Source of the DNA: Candidatus Aalborgicola lynettensis
Lineage (GTDB): Bacteria; Pseudomonadota; Gammaproteobacteria; Burkholderiales; Burkholderiaceae_C
Reading direction: 5' to 3'
Assembly: GCA_016719405.1 (NCBI GenBank)
Contig: JADJZE010000009.1
Location: 3,560-67,559 of the forward strand
Length of the DNA: 64,000 bases
This document shows, in pieces, positions 1 through 7,595 of the stretch. Under the pieces are notes generated by a model. That model was not told where the DNA came from and made no database searches. It worked only from the letters and a program-made list of their open reading frames with translations. Within the stretch, counting starts at the first letter, position 1. The number at the start of each line of letters is the position of its first letter. A program made the position numbers and the translations under genes.

Positions 1-1
1 G

Positions 2-190
2 CGCATGGGTATTTACGAGATTCTGGAAAACACGCCCACGCTGCGCCTGCTGATCCAGCGCAACGCCCGGCCGACTGAAATTTTTGACGAGGCGGTACGC
101 AGCGGCATGCGCAGCCTGCGCCACGATGCACTGGAGAAATGGGTGCAGGGCCACATCGACTTGCGCCAGGCCCGATCGGCCTTTTTGTGA
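2..190 (+). CDS. C-terminal end of a GspE/PilB-type secretion or pilus ATPase (partial)
   Basis: The open frame enters from the left edge and ends at TGA 188-190. The visible 62 residues start with GRMGIYEILE and continue through a helical tail with MRSLRHDA, the pattern at the C-terminal end of type II secretion / type IV pilus assembly ATPases (GspE/PilB family). These hexameric cytoplasmic ATPases power pilus or pseudopilus assembly. The Walker motifs are outside the window, so I cannot tell GspE from PilB. The gene ends 299 bp before the next gene and is probably the last gene of its operon. Confidence 0.75.
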   Translation, partial: RMGIYEILENTPTLRLLIQRNARPTEIFDEAVRSGMRSLRHDALEKWVQGHIDLRQARSAFL

Positions 191-218
191 GTGATCAGGG
201 GCGGCGTCGCATGCCTGG

Positions 219-262
219 GGTCAAATAGGCCATTTGCGCTTGTGAGACGTGCGCAAACAGCA
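219..262 (-). repeat. Dispersed Comamonadaceae-type repeat, copy A
   Basis: The segment begins GGTCAAATAGGCCATTTGCGC and continues to GTGCGCAAACAGC. It shares both halves with copy B at 5659-5717 and, in opposite orientation, with copies at 20519-20580 and 24350-24413. The two GCGCAAA/TTGCGC blocks face each other, so a short hairpin can form. It lies in the 191-489 gap, which otherwise holds only the FNR-like box and no supported gene. Confidence 0.6.
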
Positions 263-437
263 GGGCCTCATAAGCATCCCTTAATGTGGATTGCCTAGCA
301 TCGGAGTTCATCAATCGTCGGGTATTTGGAATTGGTGAACACGGGCACGAGCGCCATCGCAGGAAATCATGGTTTGGCAAAAACTTTGACTGATGCATCG
401 ATCCAAAAAATAGCTGTCGTAGCAAGGTCACCGGCTC

Positions 438-451
438 CTGATGCAAATCAA
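438..451 (+). promoter_or_regulatory. FNR/Dnr-like box upstream of the redox operon
   Basis: The 14 bases CTGATGCAAATCAA match the Crp/Fnr-family consensus TTGAT-N4-ATCAA at nine of ten positions. The centre lies about 45 bp before the ATG at 490. A class II FNR site sits near -41.5, so transcription would begin just before the start codon, giving an unusually short leader. The site suggests activation by low oxygen or nitric oxide, which fits a multiheme operon in a denitrifier. It is inferred by eye only. Confidence 0.5.
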
Positions 452-489
452 TACCTGCCGTAGCGTATGGCATACCCTTTGTCTCGACC

Positions 490-1773
490 ATGACTTCACT
501 TTATCTGTTGCTTTGGATTGCGGGAGGCATCCTGCTTCAAATAGTCATCTACCTGTGCATCAGTTTCTGGGGCCACTGGCAGCGTTATGGTGCGCTACAA
601 AAGATGGTCGTCGGGGTGGAGGTAAGCCCCCATTCAGATACCCGCCCGGCTGAAAAGCAGGTCGTCGCCGCGGCATGGTCAGGCTTTCGTGCGTTTCATG
701 TGGATCGCAAGGTCATCGAAGACGCCAGTGCACAAATCTGTTCGTTCTATCTCACCCCCGAAGATGGGAAGCCGCTGCCCCCATTTTTGCCAGGCCAGTA
801 TCTGACCTTCAAGCTCGATGTGCCATCCCCGTTGGGGGGCACCCAATCCGTCACCCGGTGCTACTCCCTTTCCGACGCACCCCAGGCGAATACCTACCGC
901 GTGTCCATCAAGCGGGCACCTGCCCCGGCCACGAGCACGTTTCCCCCCGGCATATCTTCCAACTACTTTCACGACCATGTTCAGGTCGGCAGCCGGTTGC
1001 AGATTCGCGCACCTGCGGGCCATTTCCATATCGATCGCAGCGATTCACCGGTCGTTCTAATCGGCGGTGGCATCGGCATTACCCCCATGCTGAGCATGCT
1101 GAATTGGAGTCTGGCCGAGCAGCCCGGTCGCGAGGTGTGGCTGTTTTATGGCCTGCGCAATTATTCCGAGCTGGTGATGCACAAGCACCTGCAAGACTTG
1201 GCCGAACAGCATTCGAACTTTCACCTGCATCTGTGCTTCAGCAATCCGCAAGCAGGTGAACTCGACCACCATCGATCAGGGCCCGCGCACCATCACCCTA
1301 CCCGTGTCGATATTGCCTTGCTGCGGCGCCTGCTGCCGCTCAAACCCTACCACTTTCACATTTGCGGGCCTACCGTCATGCTGCAAAGCCTGGTTCCGGC
1401 ACTGGAAGATTGGGGCGTGCCCGATGCGCGGATTCACTTTGAGGCGTTTGGTCCCGCTTCCATTGCACGCAAAAAAACGGCTCCGGCGCCCCTGGCATCG
1501 GCTGAACCGGATGCACAGGCGGTCTTGGTCACTTTTGCAAAATCCAGCAAGCAGTTGACGTGGCAATCCGGCATGGGCTCCTTGCTGGATTTTGCGCAGG
1601 ACAACGGGATTGTGGTCAACTCAGGATGCCGTGCCGGCGGCTGTGGCAGTTGCCAGACCACCATTCGCAGTGGTGAGGTGGCCTACACCCAATCCCCCGA
1701 CTTCGACCCCGAACCAGGCAGTTGCCTGCTGTGTGTATGCACGCCCAAAACGGCGGTCACCCTGGAGGCGTAA
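490..1773 (+). CDS. Membrane-anchored flavin / [2Fe-2S] NAD(P)H oxidoreductase
   Basis: This 427-residue protein has one N-terminal membrane helix (about residues 4-26). A ferredoxin-reductase-type FAD domain follows, with RCYSLSDAP near residue 120, then an NAD(P)-binding domain with GGGIGITPM. A plant-type [2Fe-2S] domain is at the C-terminus, with CRAGGCGSC and a fourth cysteine in the SCLLCVC stretch. The family moves electrons from NAD(P)H through flavin to an iron-sulfur centre. It is followed with no gap by a membrane cytochrome b-like gene and an octaheme cytochrome, so the likely role is to feed electrons into the membrane and periplasm. The ATG at 490 is chosen because it includes the anchor; no clear ribosome binding site is visible. 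The physiological acceptor is not known. Confidence 0.8.
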   Translation: MTSLYLLLWIAGGILLQIVIYLCISFWGHWQRYGALQKMVVGVEVSPHSDTRPAEKQVVAAAWSGFRAFHVDRKVIEDASAQICSFYLTPEDGKPLPPFLPGQYLTFKLDVPSPLGGTQSVTRCYSLSDAPQANTYRVSIKRAPAPATSTFPPGISSNYFHDHVQVGSRLQIRAPAGHFHIDRSDSPVVLIGGGIGITPMLSMLNWSLAEQPGREVWLFYGLRNYSELVMHKHLQDLAEQHSNFHLHLCFSNPQAGELDHHRSGPAHHHPTRVDIALLRRLLPLKPYHFHICGPTVMLQSLVPALEDWGVPDARIHFEAFGPASIARKKTAPAPLASAEPDAQAVLVTFAKSSKQLTWQSGMGSLLDFAQDNGIVVNSGCRAGGCGSCQTTIRSGEVAYTQSPDFDPEPGSCLLCVCTPKTAVTLEA

Positions 1774-2352
1774 ATGAAAAGCTCACTGTGGCGTGAACAT
1801 GTGTTGCCCTTCACCCTTCTGCTCGGTCTGCTGGCTGCGGCCACCCTGGCCGGTGACTACCTGCTACACCGGCTGAACCTGGTATGGGTGGGGCGCTACA
1901 TGGGCATACCCGGTACGCTGCTCATCATCGTTTCACTGTACTACTCCGCCCGCAAGCGCAAGTGGGTGAACACGGGTGACCCCAAAGCACTGCTCAGCAT
2001 GCACGAGTTTGGAACCTGGCTGGGCTCGCTCATGGTGCTGATCCACGCGGGCATTCACTTCAACGCAATCCTGCCCTGGTTGGCTACGGTGGCCATGGGG
2101 GTGAATGTCATCAGCGGCATGGTCGGCAAGATGCTGCTGAACCAATCCCGTCAGCACGTGCAAGGCGAACGCGAACAGTTTCAACTGCGCGGGTTATCAA
2201 AAACCGAGATCGAAAAAGCCGTCTTTTGGGACGCCGTGGCGCTGGGCGCCATGACGCAATGGCGCAAAGTGCACATCCCCATTTTCATTGTCTTTGCAGT
2301 GCTTGCGTTGGGCCATATCGTCAGCATCTTTCTATTTTGGGGATGGGTATGA
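1774..2352 (+). CDS. Small membrane cytochrome b-like protein
   Basis: The ATG follows the TAA of the oxidoreductase directly. The 192-residue product has about four or five hydrophobic segments. Histidines sit in likely helices: HEFGTW, then MVLIHAGIH, and in the last helix region KVHIPIF followed by LGHIV. Paired membrane histidines of this kind usually bind b-type heme. I do not recognise a named family with confidence. In this operon it would pass electrons from the cytoplasmic flavoprotein to the periplasmic octaheme cytochrome. Its stop overlaps the next start (ATGA at 2349-2352), suggesting translational coupling. Confidence 0.7.
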   Translation: MKSSLWREHVLPFTLLLGLLAAATLAGDYLLHRLNLVWVGRYMGIPGTLLIIVSLYYSARKRKWVNTGDPKALLSMHEFGTWLGSLMVLIHAGIHFNAILPWLATVAMGVNVISGMVGKMLLNQSRQHVQGEREQFQLRGLSKTEIEKAVFWDAVALGAMTQWRKVHIPIFIVFAVLALGHIVSIFLFWGWV

Positions 2353-3065
2353 GCCGCACGCTCAAAATCATTCTGGCAGTCAACCTGATGGTTCTGGCCG
2401 TACTGAGCTTTGTCTACCCGCACCTGATGGTAGGCCCTGGCAAGCTCATCGCCGGTCACAAAAAACTGGACGCAAACTGTTATGCCTGCCACATCTCATT
2501 CAAGGGGGCCAGCGCCGAAAAATGCACGCAATGCCACAAACCCGTCAACATTGGTCGTTTGACAACCCAGGGCGCGCCCATCGTCAAGCCGCTGACCGCC
2601 ACGCCGTTTCACCAAAAACTGGTCAGCCAGGAATGCATGGCCTGCCACAGCGACCATGCCGGTGTCAAACGCTACAATCTGGAAGGTTCGTTCAACCACG
2701 CGATGCTGCAGAAAGACGCTGTCAAGCAGTGCGAAACCTGCCACAAGTCACCCACCGACGCGCTGCACAAGCAAATTACCGGCAATTGCGCGCAATGCCA
2801 CACGCAGAAGAAGTGGACCCCGGCAACTTTTGACCACGATAAGTATTTTGTGCTGGACCGCGACCATAACGCCAGTTGCATCACTTGCCACGTACGCAAC
2901 GACTACAGCCGCTATAGCTGTTATGGGTGCCACGAACACACGCCTGCCAACATTCGGCGTGAACACATCGAAGAAGGTATCCGCAATTTTGAAAATTGTG
3001 TCGAGTGCCACCGCAGCGCGGATGAACACGATATCAAAGGTGGTAATGAGCGCGAGCATGACTGA
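2349..3065 (+). CDS. Octaheme c-type cytochrome (cytochrome c3/NrfH-like multiheme)
   Basis: The start is the ATG inside the ATGA overlap with the preceding gene, giving 238 residues. The N-terminus (MSRTLKIILAVNLMVLAVL) is an uncleaved anchor or a signal peptide. Eight CXXCH heme-binding motifs are visible: CYACH, CTQCH, CMACH, CETCH, CAQCH, CITCH, CYGCH and CVECH. The protein should be periplasmic, membrane-tethered, and matured by the cytochrome c biogenesis system. It resembles the cytochrome c3 / class III multiheme group. No catalytic motif of nitrite or hydroxylamine reductases is obvious, so an electron-transfer role is inferred from the operon. Confidence 0.85.
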   Translation: MSRTLKIILAVNLMVLAVLSFVYPHLMVGPGKLIAGHKKLDANCYACHISFKGASAEKCTQCHKPVNIGRLTTQGAPIVKPLTATPFHQKLVSQECMACHSDHAGVKRYNLEGSFNHAMLQKDAVKQCETCHKSPTDALHKQITGNCAQCHTQKKWTPATFDHDKYFVLDRDHNASCITCHVRNDYSRYSCYGCHEHTPANIRREHIEEGIRNFENCVECHRSADEHDIKGGNEREHD

Positions 3066-3339
3066 GTGTCAGCGCCGGGCTGAAGATCATGTCCACGCCC
3101 AGCATCTTTTTGACCAAAACGATTGAGGCTGCACGCTTAGGCCTGCCAACCATCAATCTGCCACCGATTCCCCGACACTTGCTTGGACGTGCGCGGGGCG
3201 CTGGTTGGGAAATATGGGGGGACTAAACGGTTACACGTGGACAGTGCCGCCAGCCAGTCGGCACTGGTCGAACTGCGCCACGTGCTCGGCACCATCCGCT
3301 GCCGGGCCCTGTATTGAGCCTCGTACGGGACGGAACGCT
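3066..3339. other. Intergenic stretch without a supported gene
   Basis: These 274 bases lie between two convergent genes. Only short open frames occur: a 45-codon frame at 3089-3226, and a short frame ending near 3330 that looks like the tail of a lost gene. None has a good ribosome binding site or a recognisable product. Confidence 0.5.
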
Positions 3340-3825
3340 TCAGTGCGGCAGCTTGATGGCTTGCCAGCCGCTGTGGTCAAAATACTTGCCGTACGCATTG
3401 GCAGCCAGGGCCACCTTGACCACCCCTTCGGCGCGCCGCTTTTCACCGTGTTTGCCCTGGGCCGCTTCCACACCTTGACCGAGGTTGGCAATGATGACGT
3501 GTAGTTGCGCGTCGGCCTCGGGTGCCAGCTTGCAGTGCCCGACCATGTAGGCAATCTGGGCTTCGATCTCCTTGCCAAAAGCATCGTAGTCGGCCGCGCT
3601 GGCCTTGCCCGCGTGCGCGGCGGGCAGCGTCTGGCTGGCGGACGCATGGATACGGGTCATGGCCTGGCGCAGGGGTTCATCGGTACCCCACTTCTTCCCG
3701 GCGTTGAGCTTCAGCGCTTGCACTTTTCCGTGGTCATGTGCGTGGGTGTCGGCCGCCCAGGCGGGTAGGCTGGCCAACGGGGTCGCCAGGGCCAAAGCCA
3801 AAAGCAGGGTGGTCGGTGATTTCAT
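3340..3825 (-). CDS. Periplasmic small protein, DnrO-like
   Basis: A 161-residue secreted protein starts at the ATG at 3825, preceded by a good AAGGAG ribosome binding site. An AWA-AD signal peptide cleavage site is near residue 24. The mature part has a His/Asp-rich start (THAHDHG), then KKWGTDEPLRQAM, a GHCKLAPEADAQLHVI stretch, and ends near YFDHSGWQ. I recall similar proteins annotated as DnrO near denitrification regulators, but I could not check this. It has no CXXCH and so is not a cytochrome. It is the last gene of the ECF sigma operon and may belong to that envelope response. Confidence 0.6.
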   Translation of the reverse strand: MKSPTTLLLALALATPLASLPAWAADTHAHDHGKVQALKLNAGKKWGTDEPLRQAMTRIHASASQTLPAAHAGKASAADYDAFGKEIEAQIAYMVGHCKLAPEADAQLHVIIANLGQGVEAAQGKHGEKRRAEGVVKVALAANAYGKYFDHSGWQAIKLPH

Positions 3826-3928
3826 TGCAAACTCCTTGAAAGTGGAACAGGGGATGGACCCCGCAACTGCAGGGGTCTTGCCAACTGAAACGCAGCGCCG
3901 CAAAAAATGTTCCATAAAAATGTCACTT

Positions 3929-4405
3929 TCAATGGCGATGGAGCTGTTCTTCTTCGGTGGCGTCCTGGCTGTAGCGTTGTAGCAGCAGCTCCAGCAGGCG
4001 CGCGCGCTGTCCCGCGTCCAGCAGCGCACGTTCGGCCTGCAACTGCGCAATCACACGCTGCTGCTGAGCCGCTTGTAGCTGGGCAATGGCGGCATGTTCG
4101 GCAGCGATGGTGGCGGGGTCGGGCGTGGTCGCGAAAATGGCCCGCACCAGCGCTTCGCGGTGGCGGCGAATGTCCTGCCAGTTGCCTTGCAGTTCGCCCA
4201 GGAAACCCGGCTCCAGGGCGGCCCATTGGCTGCGCTGCGTGGCATTCAATTGCAAATATTCGGGCAGATTCAGGGCTGGCGCAGGGGGTACGGTTGGGGT
4301 GGCGATGGGCGGTGCCACCGGGCGCAGGATGAGCGCCACACCGACCCCCAGGTTCAGGGCCAGCGACACGGCCAGTACAAAGCGCCCAATCTTGGAGTGG
4401 TTCAT
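3929..4405 (-). CDS. CpxP/Spy-like periplasmic sensor or chaperone
   Basis: The 158-residue product begins MNHSKIGRFVLAVSLALNLGVG, a membrane anchor or signal segment. After a Pro/Ala linker comes a helical region with LNATQRSQWAALEP, Ala/Gln-rich coils and LLDAGQRARLLELLL. Two repeats with a TxxQR-type pattern match the periplasmic heavy-metal sensor / Spy family. The ATG lies within the stop of the anti-sigma gene (ATGA at 4402-4405), so the two are coupled. CpxP/Spy-type proteins sense or buffer misfolded envelope proteins or metals. Here the protein probably works with the sigma/anti-sigma pair. Confidence 0.65.
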   Translation of the reverse strand: MNHSKIGRFVLAVSLALNLGVGVALILRPVAPPIATPTVPPAPALNLPEYLQLNATQRSQWAALEPGFLGELQGNWQDIRRHREALVRAIFATTPDPATIAAEHAAIAQLQAAQQQRVIAQLQAERALLDAGQRARLLELLLQRYSQDATEEEQLHRH

Positions 4406-4893
4406 GGCATTCCTTTCGTGACACGGCATAGTTCGGTGGCGGCACACAGTCCGCCGGGGGGTACTGGATCAAACACCCGCACCATGGCGGCGCTTGCCGG
4501 AGCACCCGCTTGGATTGCTGCCGGGGCAGTGCCCAGCAACATCGCTCCCAGCCAGACGCCCGCTCCCAAGGCCACGCCCGCACCCAGGCCCGTAGGCAAC
4601 CAGCCTGCCAATCCTGCCCAGCGCGGGCGCGTGCGGCCGCGTGCGGGGGGCGCTGTAGCTGGCGCACGCGGCTGCGCGCGCGGGGGCAAGCGGCCTTGCA
4701 GGCGCAGGCCAAACTGGGCATCGAGTACCGGCGCGGGTAGTGCCTGCAGCGATTCGCGCAGGCCACGCAGGGACTGCAGTTGCTGTGCGCAGACCAAGCA
4801 GGTCTGCAGATGGTCGTGCAGTGCAGTGGCCTGCGCGGGCTGCAAAGCCTGGTCGATCAGGGCGCAAAGGTCTTCGGTGCGGGGGCAGGGCAT
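4402..4893 (-). CDS. Membrane anti-sigma factor with zinc-finger domain
   Basis: The 163-residue protein has an N-terminal HxxxCxxC motif (HLQTCLVC) in a region typical of anti-sigma zinc-finger domains. An Arg/Pro-rich linker follows, then one membrane helix around GLGAGVALGAGVWLG, and a short periplasmic tail. It lies 13 bp downstream of the ECF sigma factor gene and would hold that sigma factor at the membrane until an envelope signal arrives. It is translationally coupled to the Spy-like gene. Confidence 0.8.
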   Translation of the reverse strand: MPCPRTEDLCALIDQALQPAQATALHDHLQTCLVCAQQLQSLRGLRESLQALPAPVLDAQFGLRLQGRLPPRAQPRAPATAPPARGRTRPRWAGLAGWLPTGLGAGVALGAGVWLGAMLLGTAPAAIQAGAPASAAMVRVFDPVPPGGLCAATELCRVTKGMP

Positions 4894-4906
4894 GGTGGTT
4901 CTCCGG

Positions 4907-5467
4907 TTAGCGCGGCATTCTTTCCAGCAAGGCGGTACGGGCCCGGGCGATGCGGGACTTGACCGTTCCCAGGCTGATGTTCAGCACCGCGGCCATCTCG
5001 TCGTAGGACAGGTCTTCGATCTCCCGCAGCAGCAAGATCTCGCGGTGTTCGGTGGGCAGGCGTTGCAATGCGCGCTCCAGCGCGCGCAGGCGCTGGGTGC
5101 TGTACAAGGCCTCTTCGGGCGTGGGGGCACTGTCCGCAAGGCTGTCGGCCACGCCGGCATCGAACTCGACAAAGTCCACGCGCTGGGTGCGCCGCAGCAG
5201 GTCGATGGCCTGGTTGCGTGCGATCTGGAACAGCCAGGTGGAAAACCGTGCCTGGGCTTGCCAACGCTCCAAGGCCGTCCAGGCGTGGATGAACGTTTCC
5301 TGCGCCAGCTCCAGCGCATCGTCGTGCGACCGCGTCAGGCGCACCAAAAAGCGGTAGATGCGGTCTTGATGGCGTGCCACCAGCTCGGAAAATGCAGCCA
5401 CATCGCCCCGCTGGGCGCGGGCGATGCAATCGCTTTCGTCAAATGGGGCGGAGGGTGTTATGGGCAC
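4907..5467 (-). CDS. ECF (RpoE-type) RNA polymerase sigma factor
   Basis: The 186-residue protein has the two-domain ECF plan. Region 2 (about residues 22-88) includes ELVARHQDRIYRFL, DALELAQETFIHAW and FSTWLFQIARNQAID. Region 4 (about 125-180) includes LPTEHREILLLRE and a helix-turn-helix with LGTVKSRIARART. It directs RNA polymerase to stress promoters and is controlled by the anti-sigma factor encoded next to it. A matching GGAAC-N16-CGTTA promoter lies just upstream, so autoregulation is likely. The ATG at 5467 is only a few bases past the predicted transcription start. Confidence 0.88.
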   Translation of the reverse strand: MPITPSAPFDESDCIARAQRGDVAAFSELVARHQDRIYRFLVRLTRSHDDALELAQETFIHAWTALERWQAQARFSTWLFQIARNQAIDLLRRTQRVDFVEFDAGVADSLADSAPTPEEALYSTQRLRALERALQRLPTEHREILLLREIEDLSYDEMAAVLNISLGTVKSRIARARTALLERMPR

Positions 5468-5475
5468 GGCGTAGC

Positions 5476-5503
5476 TTTAACGAACGGGCCGCGTGAAAGT
5501 TCC
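5476..5503 (-). promoter_or_regulatory. Candidate autoregulated ECF promoter
   Basis: On the minus strand GGAACTTT (5503-5496) is followed after a 16-base spacer by CGTTAAA (5482-5476). This matches the GGAAC / N16 / CGTT pattern of RpoE-type sigma factors. It points directly into the sigma factor gene, whose start is 9 bases below the -10 element, so the leader would be very short. Confidence 0.55.
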
Positions 5504-5658
5504 AACTGCGCATCCAGCACGCTCCGCGCTGAACCACCAGTTGGCTTCCGCCAACTGCATGCTAATAAGGGGCGCAGGGACTTTGTGTTCGAGCCATGGC
5601 ATGGTGGTGTGCGGGCATTGTGCCTGCTCACAAGCCCAGTGCCAACAGTCGCGTTATA

Positions 5659-5717
5659 GGTCAAATAGGCCTCTTGCGCTTGCTGGACGTGCGCAAGCAG
5701 CTATCAAAAGCGTAGCA
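5659..5717 (-). repeat. Dispersed repeat, copy B
   Basis: The segment runs from GGTCAAATAGGCCTCTTGCGC through GTGCGCAAGCAGCTATCAAAAGC. It is the most complete copy in this orientation and matches copy A at its left end and copies H and F at its right end. The surrounding 5504-5734 stretch holds no supported gene. Confidence 0.7.
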
Positions 5718-5734
5718 CCTCAATCCAATCCAGT

Positions 5735-5907
5735 TCAATACCCCGCCAAATTCTCAATCCGAAAAATCTGGTCTTGCTCGTTGCGCCCGGTGCTCTGGAA
5801 GTGTTTGACGGTCATGAATCGCCCGGCATCGTCTTGCTGACGAAGTCGGGAAAGTAGCGGGCGCCACTGGGCATCACAGTGCCAAAGAATCGGGAAATTT
5901 CGCGCAT
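5735..5907 (-). pseudogene. Frameshifted remnant of a small gene
   Basis: From the ATG at 5907 the frame reads MREISRFFGTVMPSGARYFP and stops after 32 codons. A change of one base near 5827 joins it to a second frame reading DDAGRFMTVKHFQSTGRNEQ and ending at a stop at 5735-5737. The start MREISRFFG resembles DUF4160 proteins, but the remainder is not recognised. The start overlaps the stop of the toxin-like remnant upstream (TAATG), so both once belonged to one operon. Confidence 0.35.
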
Positions 5908-6040
5908 TACGCAGCTCCTACCGGTAACAAGCTGGAAAGCGCCTTTTGCACCCGCGCCGCATCTTCTGCGTCGAGCTGGCCCAGTCGGTCGAGCACCAAT
6001 TGGTGATCCAGCATGAACAGCTTGAAGCGGACTTTGGACG
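5907..6040 (-). pseudogene. C-terminal remnant resembling a PemK/MazF-type toxin
   Basis: In a frame different from the methyltransferase, codons from about 6038 to the stop at 5907-5909 read SKVRFKLFMLDHQLVLDRLG and end KALSSLLPVGAA. The pattern of a final strand followed by LGQLDAEDAARVQKAL resembles the C-terminus of MazF/PemK ribonuclease toxins. The N-terminal catalytic part is missing. This is probably a recombination junction between a restriction-modification locus and a toxin-antitoxin locus. The identification rests on a short tail and is tentative. Confidence 0.3.
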
Positions 6041-6775
6041 GGGCGGGTAGGTGCCTTTGCTGTAGAAATTGCGCGCTGACATATCGCCAGCCTTCCACGG
6101 GCCGCGCGGGTCTTTGTCGGGGTTCTTGTAAGCCTTGTCCTGATCCACTGAACGCGGCATTGGGTTGGGTCGCCAGACAGTCTTATTCAGGGCAAAACAA
6201 ACGATGTACTCATGGTCGTCTGAAAAATGCTGCGCCGTGCCCTTCGGCGAATACACCTTCTGCCAGATCACATTGGCAATGAAGTTCGCCGCGCCAAACA
6301 CCTGCTCCATCAACAGCCCCAGGTGAAACACCTCGTTGTCGTCGATGGACACAAAAATCACGCCGTCCTCGGACAGCAATTCCTTGGCCAGCTCCAGCCG
6401 CCGGAACATGAACTCCAGCCACTTGGAGTGGCGGTAGTTGTCGTCCTTGTCAATAAAGCTGTCGTTGTAAATGAAGTCCCGATTACCGGTGTTGTAGGGC
6501 GGGTCAATATAGATGCACTTCACCCGACCGGCGTGTGTCATGCGCAAGGTGCGCAGAGCGTCGAAGTTGTCGCCCTCAATGATCAGGTTGTCTTGTGGGC
6601 CGTCGCCGCAACTCAGGTCAGCATCCCAGTCCAGCGCCACAAAGTCGTTGTTGACTGACAGGTCGTGGTCAATCTCGTCGCGCTCCCACACCAGCCCGAA
6701 GTTGGGCCTGCGGTCCCGTTCACGCAGCAGGCGCAAGAGCTGTTCTTTGGAATAGTCGTCGTAGTTATCGGCCAT
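6040..6775 (-). pseudogene. Truncated adenine DNA methyltransferase (type III Mod-like)
   Basis: From the ATG at 6775 the frame reads MADNYDDYSKEQLLRLL, then NLIIEGDNFDALRTL and the catalytic DPPYNTGN motif of N6-adenine methyltransferases near residue 100. It continues through SEDGVIFVSIDDNE and IVCFALN to SARNFYSKGTYP. There the homology ends and the frame becomes nonsense before stopping at 5918. Mod subunits are usually 500 residues or more, so the target-recognition half and any Res partner are missing. An upstream ATG at 6787 adds four residues. The protein is unlikely to methylate DNA. Confidence 0.75.
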
Positions 6776-6929
6776 TGAGCGGGGCAATCAGTGTTTTTTT
6801 GTGACCAAGGCAGTTTAGCCGAGCCACCCCTGCCAATTCGCCCAAAGAAGTGCAATGGGGCGCCAGCGCCAGCGCCTGCACCGGGCAGGAAAGACAGTAC
6901 CATCAATATTTTCGGCAACGGAGTGATTG

Positions 6930-7595
6930 ATGGGACGTTTCGCAAAATTGGTGCTGCCGGTGGTGGCACTCTGCATGGTGGGGTCCGCCGTGGTCGCGCA
7001 GACGTTCGAGCAGGCGCTGCAAGCCTATGAACGCAAGGACTACAAAACGGCATTGGCCGCTTTCATGCGGCTGGCTCAAGGTGATGAGGAGGTTGCCGTG
7101 GAGGTGGAGGCGCCGACGCCAAGCCAGCAGCAAAAAATTGCCAGTTACCGCAAAGCGGCAGAGCAGGGCGACGCTGCTGCGCAGTTCATCATGGGCCTGG
7201 TGTATTTTGATGGCCGTGGCGTCGCCCAGGACGACCGGCAGGCCGAAGCCTGGTACCGCAAGGCCGCCGCGCAGGGCTACACCAGCGCGCAGGTCAACCT
7301 GGGGTTGATGTATTTTTTTGGGCGGGGTGTCTCCAGGGACGACCAGCAAGCGGTGGCCTGGCTGCGCAAGGCGGCGGACAAGGGCAATGCCTATGGGCAG
7401 TACGGTCTGGGTCTGGTGTACATGGTGGGCCGTGGTGTGCCCAAGGACAAGGAGTTGGCGTATTTCTGGTTTACGGTGGCCGGGGCCAATGGGCACCGCG
7501 AGGCCTCGGGCAAACGCAATCAACTGGAGTCCGAATTGACCGCGCAGCAAATTGCCAAGGCCAAAGCCTATGCCAAGAACTGGAAGCCGAGTTGA
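6930..7595 (+). CDS. Secreted Sel1-repeat (TPR-like) protein
   Basis: The 221-residue protein has a signal peptide (MGRFAKLVLPVVALCMVGSA, ending VVA-QT). About three Sel1 repeats follow, each with the A-QG-x-AQ-LG-Y--GRGV pattern: AAAQFIMGLVYFDGRGV, SAQVNLGLMYFFGRGV and YGQYGLGLVYMVGRGV. Such repeats form solenoids that bind partner proteins in the periplasm. The ATG at 6930 is preferred over the TTG one codon earlier. The stop overlaps the xerD start, so the two may be co-translated. Its function is unknown. Confidence 0.75.
   Translation: MGRFAKLVLPVVALCMVGSAVVAQTFEQALQAYERKDYKTALAAFMRLAQGDEEVAVEVEAPTPSQQQKIASYRKAAEQGDAAAQFIMGLVYFDGRGVAQDDRQAEAWYRKAAAQGYTSAQVNLGLMYFFGRGVSRDDQQAVAWLRKAADKGNAYGQYGLGLVYMVGRGVPKDKELAYFWFTVAGANGHREASGKRNQLESELTAQQIAKAKAYAKNWKPS

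Noticed and set aside
3089..3226. A 45-codon frame (MSTPSIFLTKTIEAARLGLP...) just after the octaheme cytochrome gene
   Set aside because: It has no good ribosome binding site and no recognisable pattern, and similar-sized frames occur by chance at this base composition.
5458..5840. Open frames of 60-115 codons upstream of the sigma factor
   Set aside because: They run through the ECF promoter and dispersed repeat copy B; the shared peptide AQAAIK only reflects the repeat.
6040..6775. An active DNA methyltransferase or defence system
   Set aside because: The catalytic motif is present, but the protein lacks its target-recognition half and has no restriction partner.
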